NCBI RefSeq assembly: GCF_003043945.1
Contig: NZ_PYXG01000001.1
Span: forward strand, 1,724,501-1,788,500
From: Prevotella sp. oral taxon 376
GTDB lineage: Bacteria > Bacteroidota > Bacteroidia > Bacteroidales > Bacteroidaceae
DNA: 64,000 bases
Direction of reading: 5' to 3'
Part shown: piece after piece, positions 59,481 to 64,000 of the stretch
Layout: each line of letters starts with the position of its first letter
Numbering within the stretch: the stretch's first letter is position 1
Position numbers and translations under genes: made by a program
Notes under the pieces: generated by a model
Database searches by the model: none
What the model saw: only the letters and a program-made list of their open reading frames with translations
What the model was told of the DNA's origin: nothing

Positions 59481-59696
59481 CTAATATCCCCCTTGCTTCC
59501 TCATGGTCTTGTAAAGGAAAACGACACCCGTCAGGATGCTGGCCAGCCCGATGACGAGGAGGTCGTCCTTGGTGTTCGGGGCAGATACGAAGAGGGAAAC
59601 GGCGAACAGCATTGCGCCAAGGGCAAGTGCCACCAGGCCGATGGTCTTGCTGCTCCGGGTAAGAATCGTGCCGATTTTTCGTGATAGAGCCTTCAT
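59481..59696 (-). CDS. Small two-helix membrane protein
   Basis: A 71-residue protein from ATG 59696 (MKALSRKIGTILTRSSKTIG); the longer frame to 59729 overlaps its own promoter. Two hydrophobic helices, about residues 21-40 and 47-63, joined by APNTKDDL, with a basic cytosolic start and end. No family is assigned; similar small proteins beside rpsF occur in Bacteroidota. Divergent from rpsF. Confidence 0.65.
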   Translation of the reverse strand: MKALSRKIGTILTRSSKTIGLVALALGAMLFAVSLFVSAPNTKDDLLVIGLASILTGVVFLYKTMRKQGGY

Positions 59697-59704
59697 ATCG
59701 GCAA

Positions 59705-59735
59705 CAAAAGTACGAAAAAGTTTGGTCAATCCAAA
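59705..59735 (-). promoter_or_regulatory. Promoter of the small membrane protein
   Basis: Minus strand TTTG (59735-59732), 19 bp, TACTTTTG (59712-59705), 8 bp before the ATG. Confidence 0.65.
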
Positions 59736-59752
59736 AAAAAACAGTACTTTTG
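59721..59752 (+). promoter_or_regulatory. rpsF operon promoter
   Basis: TTTG at 59721-59724, 20 bp, TACTTTTG at 59745-59752 followed by CA, giving a leader of about 45 nt. It interleaves with the divergent promoter at 59705-59735, so the two may interfere. Confidence 0.7.
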
Positions 59753-59800
59753 CACCGCGTTTTGCAAAAAGTAGTTTTAAACAATTAATTATTAATTAGG

Positions 59801-60145
59801 ATGAATCAATACGAAACCGTTTTCATTTTGACTCCCGTTTTATCTGATGAACAGATGAAGGAAACGGTCGCTAAATTCAAGAAACTGCTCACCGACAACG
59901 GTGCGGAGATCCTGAACGAGGAGGCCTGGGGACTGAAGAAACTGGCTTACGCCATCGAAAAGAAGACATCAGGCTTCTACTGCCTGTTCGAGTACAAGGG
60001 CGGGCCAACTATCGTGGAAACCCTCGAGACAGGCTTCCGCCGCGACGAGAAGGTAATCCGTTACATGACTGTTAAACTTGACAAGTATGCTGCAGCTTAT
60101 GCTGAGAAGCGTCGCGACAAGTGGGCTAAAAAACTGGAGGCATAA
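59801..60145 (+). CDS. rpsF: 30S ribosomal protein S6
   Basis: A 114-residue S6: [18 protein letters not shown], then the [24 protein letters not shown] core near 48-70 and the [18 protein letters not shown] end, all typical. S6 pairs with S18 on the platform of the 30S subunit. First gene of the conserved rpsF-rpsR-rplI operon. Confidence 0.97.
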   Translation: MNQYETVFILTPVLSDEQMKETVAKFKKLLTDNGAEILNEEAWGLKKLAYAIEKKTSGFYCLFEYKGGPTIVETLETGFRRDEKVIRYMTVKLDKYAAAYAEKRRDKWAKKLEA

Positions 60146-60148
60146 ATT

Positions 60149-60421
60149 ATGGCAGAGCAGAACAAATCAGAAATTCGTTATTTGACAGCTCCTTCTATTG
60201 ACACGAAGAAGAAAAAGTATTGCCGTTTCAAGAAGAGCGGCATCAAGTATATCGACTATAAGGACCCTGAATTCCTGAAGAAATTCCTGAACGAGCAGGG
60301 CAAAATCCTTCCGCGCCGTATCACCGGGACATCTTTGAAGTATCAGCGTCGCGTGGCACAGGCTGTAAAGCGTGCCCGCCAGATAGCGCTGCTTCCTTAT
60401 GTAGCTGACATGTTGAAATAA
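60149..60421 (+). CDS. rpsR: 30S ribosomal protein S18
   Basis: A 90-residue S18 with the family core [25 protein letters not shown], then [19 protein letters not shown] and [16 protein letters not shown]. The N-terminal CRFKK Cys is a single one, as in non-zinc S18. Lies 3 bp after rpsF. Confidence 0.97.
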   Translation: MAEQNKSEIRYLTAPSIDTKKKKYCRFKKSGIKYIDYKDPEFLKKFLNEQGKILPRRITGTSLKYQRRVAQAVKRARQIALLPYVADMLK

Positions 60422-60439
60422 TAAAGAGGAGGAGACAGA

Positions 60440-60988
60440 ATGGAAATTATACTGAAGGAAGATATTATCGGACTTGGATATAAGAACGAAATCGTGAATG
60501 TGAAGAGCGGCTATGGCCGCAACTATCTCATTCCGACGGGCAAGGCTGTCATCGCTTCACCGTCCGCAAAGAAAATGCTCGCGGAAAATCTGAGGCAGCA
60601 GGCCGCCAAGATCGCGGCTCTCAAGGCCGAGGCAGAGAAGAGGGCCGAGGCATTGAAGGATGTGGCTCTCGAGATTGCGGCCAAGGTTGGTGCCACCGGT
60701 CAGCTCTATGGTTCGGTGAATGCCGCGACCGTAGCCGAGGAACTTGCCAAGAAGGGCATCGAGGTAGACCGCAAGATTATCACCATGCGCGACGCTAAAC
60801 GCGTAGGCGACTACGAGGCTACCGTTCACTTCTACAAAGAGGTAGAGGTAAAGATTCCCGTAAAGGTGATTGCCGAGAACGCTCCCGTTGCCGCCCCGGC
60901 AGTAGAGGCAGCTCCCGCAGAAGCTCCTGTGGAGACTCCCATGGCAGAAGAGCCCGTAGCGGAGGAAGAGGCTCCCGCAGCTGAGTGA
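60440..60988 (+). CDS. rplI: 50S ribosomal protein L9 with acidic Ala/Pro tail
   Basis: A 182-residue L9. The N-terminal domain is standard (LKEDIIGLGYKNEIVNVKSG, GRNYLIPTGKAV), followed by the long central helix (residues 45-75) and the C-terminal domain ending near 148. A further 34 residues form an Ala/Pro/Glu-rich tail (EAAPAEAPVETP, EEPVAEEEAPAAE) not present in E. coli L9 but seen in several Bacteroidota. Confidence 0.95.
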   Translation: MEIILKEDIIGLGYKNEIVNVKSGYGRNYLIPTGKAVIASPSAKKMLAENLRQQAAKIAALKAEAEKRAEALKDVALEIAAKVGATGQLYGSVNAATVAEELAKKGIEVDRKIITMRDAKRVGDYEATVHFYKEVEVKIPVKVIAENAPVAAPAVEAAPAEAPVETPMAEEPVAEEEAPAAE

Positions 60989-61037
60989 TCAGCACTTAGT
61001 GAGAATATATTTTCGCACTGTAAAGCAAATCTATATT

Positions 61038-61075
61038 AAATCCCGGTTACCGAGGTGGTAATTGGGATTTTTTTT
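61038..61075 (+). terminator. Terminator after rplI
   Basis: Stem AATCCC/GGGATT with an inner TTACC/GGTAA pair, followed by eight T; the T-run leads directly into the fabD promoter. Confidence 0.8.
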
Positions 61076-61076
61076 G

Positions 61077-61084
61077 TATCTTTG
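61077..61084 (+). promoter_or_regulatory. -7 box of fabD
   Basis: TATCTTTG followed by CA, 33 bp before the ATG at 61118. Confidence 0.6.
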
Positions 61085-61117
61085 CATCATTAAGAAAAAT
61101 ATTAAAAACGGAAAAAA

Positions 61118-62005
61118 ATGAAAGCATTTGTATTCCCCGGACAGGGTTCGCAGTTCGTAGGCATGGGCAAAGACCTCTACGAAACAAGTCCTTTGGCAAA
61201 GGAATTATTTGACAAGGCCGACGCCATTCTCGGCTTCAAGATTACAGAAATCATGTTTGCCGGTACCGATGAGCAGCTCAAGGAGACCAAGGTTACACAG
61301 CCGGCAGTATTCCTCCACAGCGTTATTTCCGCGCTCTGCATGGGCGAGGCTTTCGAGCCCTCGATGGTTGCCGGCCATTCGCTGGGTGAGTTTTCCGCCC
61401 TCGTGGCCAGCGGCGCGTTGAGCTTTGAAGACGGTTTGAGACTGGTTGCTGCCCGTGCCAATGCCATGCAGAAGGCCTGTGAGGCCAACCCTGGAACGAT
61501 GGCAGCCATTATCGGCTTGTCTGACGAGCATGTCGAGGAGATATGCAAAGAGGTAAGCGTGGGGGGTAAAGTGGTCATCCCCGCTAACTATAACTGCCCC
61601 GGCCAGCTTGTTATCTCGGGCGATGTGGAGGCTGTCGATGCCGCTTGTGAGAAGTTGAAGGAGGCTGGCGCGAAGCGCGCGCTGCCCTTGAAGGTGGGCG
61701 GAGCTTTCCATTCCCCATTGATGCAGCCGGCCCAGGAAGAGCTCCAGGAAGCCATTGAGAAGACCGGTTTCAATACTCCGAAGTGCCCGGTGTACCAGAA
61801 TGTGGATGCCAAGCCCCATACCGACCCGACTGAAATCAAGCAAAACCTCATCGCCCAGCTGACAAGCAGTGTCCGTTGGACAGCCAGTGTGCAGCATATG
61901 ATTGCCGACGGGGCAGACGATTTCACGGAATGTGGTCCCGGTAAGGCGCTGCAGGGCATGATAGGGCGCATAGACCGCAATGTCGCTCTCCACGGTATTG
62001 CATAG
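61118..62005 (+). CDS. fabD: Malonyl-CoA:ACP transacylase FabD
   Basis: A 295-residue protein with all FabD marks: AFVFPGQGSQFVGMGKDLY at the start, QPAVFLHSVISALCMG, the nucleophile AGHSLGEFSALVASG near residue 88 (Ser in GHSLGE), the GGAFHSPLM segment near 197-205 with catalytic His, and TECGPGKALQGMI at the end. It loads malonyl groups on ACP for fatty-acid synthesis. Not clustered with other fab genes here. Confidence 0.97.
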   Translation: MKAFVFPGQGSQFVGMGKDLYETSPLAKELFDKADAILGFKITEIMFAGTDEQLKETKVTQPAVFLHSVISALCMGEAFEPSMVAGHSLGEFSALVASGALSFEDGLRLVAARANAMQKACEANPGTMAAIIGLSDEHVEEICKEVSVGGKVVIPANYNCPGQLVISGDVEAVDAACEKLKEAGAKRALPLKVGGAFHSPLMQPAQEELQEAIEKTGFNTPKCPVYQNVDAKPHTDPTEIKQNLIAQLTSSVRWTASVQHMIADGADDFTECGPGKALQGMIGRIDRNVALHGIA

Positions 62006-62045
62006 CGGGAGAAGGGTTCAGCCCCTCTCTTTTTAGAGCTTCCCC

Positions 62046-63710
62046 ATGAAAAAGATCATCATTTATCAACTGCTTACACGCCTTTTCGGCAACCGTAACC
62101 TCACGCGTAAAGCGTGGGGGACAATTGCCGAGAACGGTTGTGGCAAGTTTGCCGACATCGACGAGCCGACTCTCAGGCAGATAAAGAGACTCGGTGCGAC
62201 CGCCGTGTGGTATACCGGCGTTATCCGCCATGCCTCTCAGACAGACTATTCCCTATACGGAATCCCATGCCAGCATGGGGAGATCGTGAAGGGAAAGGCG
62301 GGCTCTCCCTATGCCGTTACCGACTATTATGATGTCGACCCTGATCTGGCCGTTGATGTTTCCCGCCGCATGGAGGAATGGGAAGCTCTGATAGAGCGCA
62401 CTCACCGCGTCGGGCTCGGTGTCGTTATGGACTTCGTTCCCAATCATGTGGCGCGCGAATACCGCTCCGTTTGTCGGCCGGAAGGCGTGCAAGACCTCGG
62501 CGAAAATGATGATGCGCACATGCACTTCTCGCCCGCGAACAACTTCTATTATTGCTGGGGGCAGCCTCTCGACCTCTCGAATGTCGTCTCCGGGACGGAA
62601 GTTTCCTACCATGAGCAACCTGCCAAGGCCACGGGCAACGACCGCTTTGATGCCCGTCCGAGGCGAAACGACTGGTATGAGACCGTGAAACTCAATTATG
62701 GCATCGACTACTGTGATGCGGGAGGCCGCTCAGAGCACTTCGAGCCGATACCGGACACATGGCTGAAGATGACAGAAATCCTGCTTTTCTGGGCTTCAAA
62801 GGGAGTAGACGCTTTCCGTTGCGACATGGCGGAGATGGTGCCACCGCAGTTCTGGAGCTATGCCACGGCAAAGGTGAAGAGGTTCTACCCTGACATGAAG
62901 TTTATTGGCGAGGTTTACAATCCCGACCTTTACACGACCTATCTTTCGGCCGGATTCGACTTTCTCTATGACAAAGTAGGGATGTATGATTGTCTCCGGG
63001 ATGTGGTCTGCGGGCATCGGCCGGCCTCAACCATTTCCCAACAATGGCAACGGACTGATGGAATCGGCAACCGGATGCTCTATTTTCTGGAGAATCATGA
63101 TGAGCAGCGCATTGCGTCCGACTTCTTCTGCGGCAACGCAAGGGCAGCTGTCCCCGCCCATATCGTGGCATGCCTGCTCGGCAAGAATCCCTATATGCTC
63201 TACGCCGGACAGGAGTTTGGCGAACGGGGCATGGACAACGAGGGCTTCTCCGGCGTCGACGGGCGCACCACCATCTTTGATTATTGGGCTCTGGACACCC
63301 TCCAGAGGGGATATTTCAAGGCTGGGGGACTCACGGGGGAGGAGGCGGAATTGCGTGGAATCTATCAAAAGGTGATGCGGCTGGCCGCCACGGAAAGTGT
63401 GTTTACCGATGGCGACATGTTCGACCTGATGTATGTGAACCCGCAGCTTGCCGACCGGCAATACGCCTTCCTTCGCAAAACGGGCGACAAACTGGCACTC
63501 GTCGTCGTGAATTTCTCAACCTCGGAGGTGCATGCAGAGGTCAGAATACCTTCGCATGCTTTTGATTTCCTGAAGATAAAAGAAACGAAAACCACTGCCG
63601 TAGAACTCCTTACGAAGGAGGAAGCGGAGCTTGAGCTTAAGGCGGAGAATTCCCTGAGCGTCAAGATTCCTGCCTATGGAGGCGTCATCTATAAAATGCA
63701 GCTATCATGA
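62046..63710 (+). CDS. GH13 alpha-amylase family enzyme, cytoplasmic
   Basis: A 554-residue protein without signal peptide. The conserved GH13 regions are present in order: VVMDFVPNHVAREY near 125-138 (region I), VDAFRCDMAEMVPPQF near 254-269 with the nucleophile Asp (region II), FIGEVYNPDLYTTY near 286 with the acid/base Glu (region III) and YFLENHDEQRIASDF near 341-355 (region IV). The N-terminal part has IIIYQLLTRLFG. A small C-terminal beta domain closes the protein. It acts on internal maltodextrins or glycogen. The stop overlaps the next start by 4 bp. Confidence 0.92.
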   Translation: MKKIIIYQLLTRLFGNRNLTRKAWGTIAENGCGKFADIDEPTLRQIKRLGATAVWYTGVIRHASQTDYSLYGIPCQHGEIVKGKAGSPYAVTDYYDVDPDLAVDVSRRMEEWEALIERTHRVGLGVVMDFVPNHVAREYRSVCRPEGVQDLGENDDAHMHFSPANNFYYCWGQPLDLSNVVSGTEVSYHEQPAKATGNDRFDARPRRNDWYETVKLNYGIDYCDAGGRSEHFEPIPDTWLKMTEILLFWASKGVDAFRCDMAEMVPPQFWSYATAKVKRFYPDMKFIGEVYNPDLYTTYLSAGFDFLYDKVGMYDCLRDVVCGHRPASTISQQWQRTDGIGNRMLYFLENHDEQRIASDFFCGNARAAVPAHIVACLLGKNPYMLYAGQEFGERGMDNEGFSGVDGRTTIFDYWALDTLQRGYFKAGGLTGEEAELRGIYQKVMRLAATESVFTDGDMFDLMYVNPQLADRQYAFLRKTGDKLALVVVNFSTSEVHAEVRIPSHAFDFLKIKETKTTAVELLTKEEAELELKAENSLSVKIPAYGGVIYKMQLS

Positions 63711-64000
63711 GCGGCGACTTTATTTTAAACGGACATAACAAGGATGAGTTCCCACCGGCGCATACGGCAGAGCATCTGCTCAATCAACTGATGATAAGAA
63801 TGTTCGGATGTGAGCGCGGCAGGCATGCTCATATCGAAAGAAAAAAGAGTAAAATCAGCTATGTTCTCGACCATAAGCCCTCCCGACAGGAAGAGCGCGA
63901 GATAGAACGGAGGATGAACGAGCTGATTGCGGAGGACATGCCGGTAAGCTTCGAATTCGTGAATCGAGACCATATCCCCGCAGAGGTGAAGCTGGACAGG
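63707..64000 (+). CDS. AlaX-like tRNA editing protein (partial)
   Basis: The frame opens at ATG 63707, overlapping the GH13 stop (ATGA), and runs off the right edge after 98 codons. It shows FPPAHTAEHLLNQLMIRMFG near residues 15-34, the HxxxH zinc motif of the threonyl/alanyl-tRNA synthetase second additional domain, and RKKSKISYVLDHKP after it. AlaX proteins clear Ser or Gly from mischarged tRNA-Ala. The C-terminal Cys-x3-His part of the site would lie outside the window. Confidence 0.75.
   Translation, partial: MSGDFILNGHNKDEFPPAHTAEHLLNQLMIRMFGCERGRHAHIERKKSKISYVLDHKPSRQEEREIERRMNELIAEDMPVSFEFVNRDHIPAEVKLDR

Overview
The window looks like a chromosome segment of a Prevotella-like member of the Bacteroidota. 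The evidence is the repeated TAnnTTTG -7 boxes with upstream TTTG, a SusC/SusD pair, the RprX/RprY two-component system, the GTPase-motif-altered EF-G paralogue (FusA2), DUF4837 and DUF5908 proteins, C10 peptidase remains, and a secreted-protein tail of the KGIVIVNGKK type typical of Prevotella. Two stretches (about 1-9.6 kb and 38.2-45.0 kb) are visibly AT-richer than the GC-rich core genes between and after them and read as accessory DNA, each lying beside a tRNA gene.

Layout. 1-9286 (minus): the promoter-proximal part of an extracellular contractile injection system (eCIS) operon. It starts with a DUF4157 (eCIS-core) putative effector and continues with the DUF4255 cap, sheath, two tube proteins, DUF5908, tube-baseplate adaptor, VgrG-like spike, PAAR tip, gp25 and a large baseplate protein cut by the left edge. 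A tRNA-His follows (9655-9732). 9826-12883 (minus): sigma-54 activator, lptE, TPR protein, secG. 12938-17148 (minus): rlmN, DUF4837, pdxA, and a UPF0104-type membrane protein. 17726-22932 (plus): a giant GT2/DUF4922/SpoIID fusion and an AmpG-like permease, probably tied to cell-wall turnover. 23537-29747: a GH29 fucosidase divergent from susC/susD. 29961-34600: small membrane protein and methyltransferase, tadA, then a frameshifted C10 peptidase with a coupled lipoprotein. 34729-38206: coiled-coil lipoprotein, rsmI, tdk, AI-2E transporter family protein, tRNA-Lys.

38374-44750 (minus) is the most unusual part. A single reading frame fuses an ECF sigma factor, a transmembrane helix, a disordered linker and an outer-membrane beta-barrel, so that one polypeptide would span from the nucleoid side of the inner membrane to the outer membrane. 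Just downstream is an operon of a radical SAM/SPASM enzyme, a Gfo/Idh oxidoreductase, an orphan PstS-like binding lipoprotein and a small lipoprotein. A 39-bp motif is shared between the region just upstream of the sigma fusion and that just upstream of the radical SAM gene, suggesting an autoregulated local regulon.

45297-50900: SGNH plus MBOAT O-acetylation pair, M15 peptidase, hexapeptide acetyltransferase, hemW. 51166-57751: fusA2, GH20 hexosaminidase, rprX/rprY. 57904-59400: a broken secreted protein. 59801-64000: rpsF-rpsR-rplI, fabD, a cytoplasmic GH13 enzyme, and the start of an AlaX-like editing protein.

Two unrelated families of intergenic tandem repeats, both with a 22-bp period, occur four times and twice respectively and are not explained by any gene. 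No computation or database search was run; family assignments rest on reading of motifs, lengths and order.
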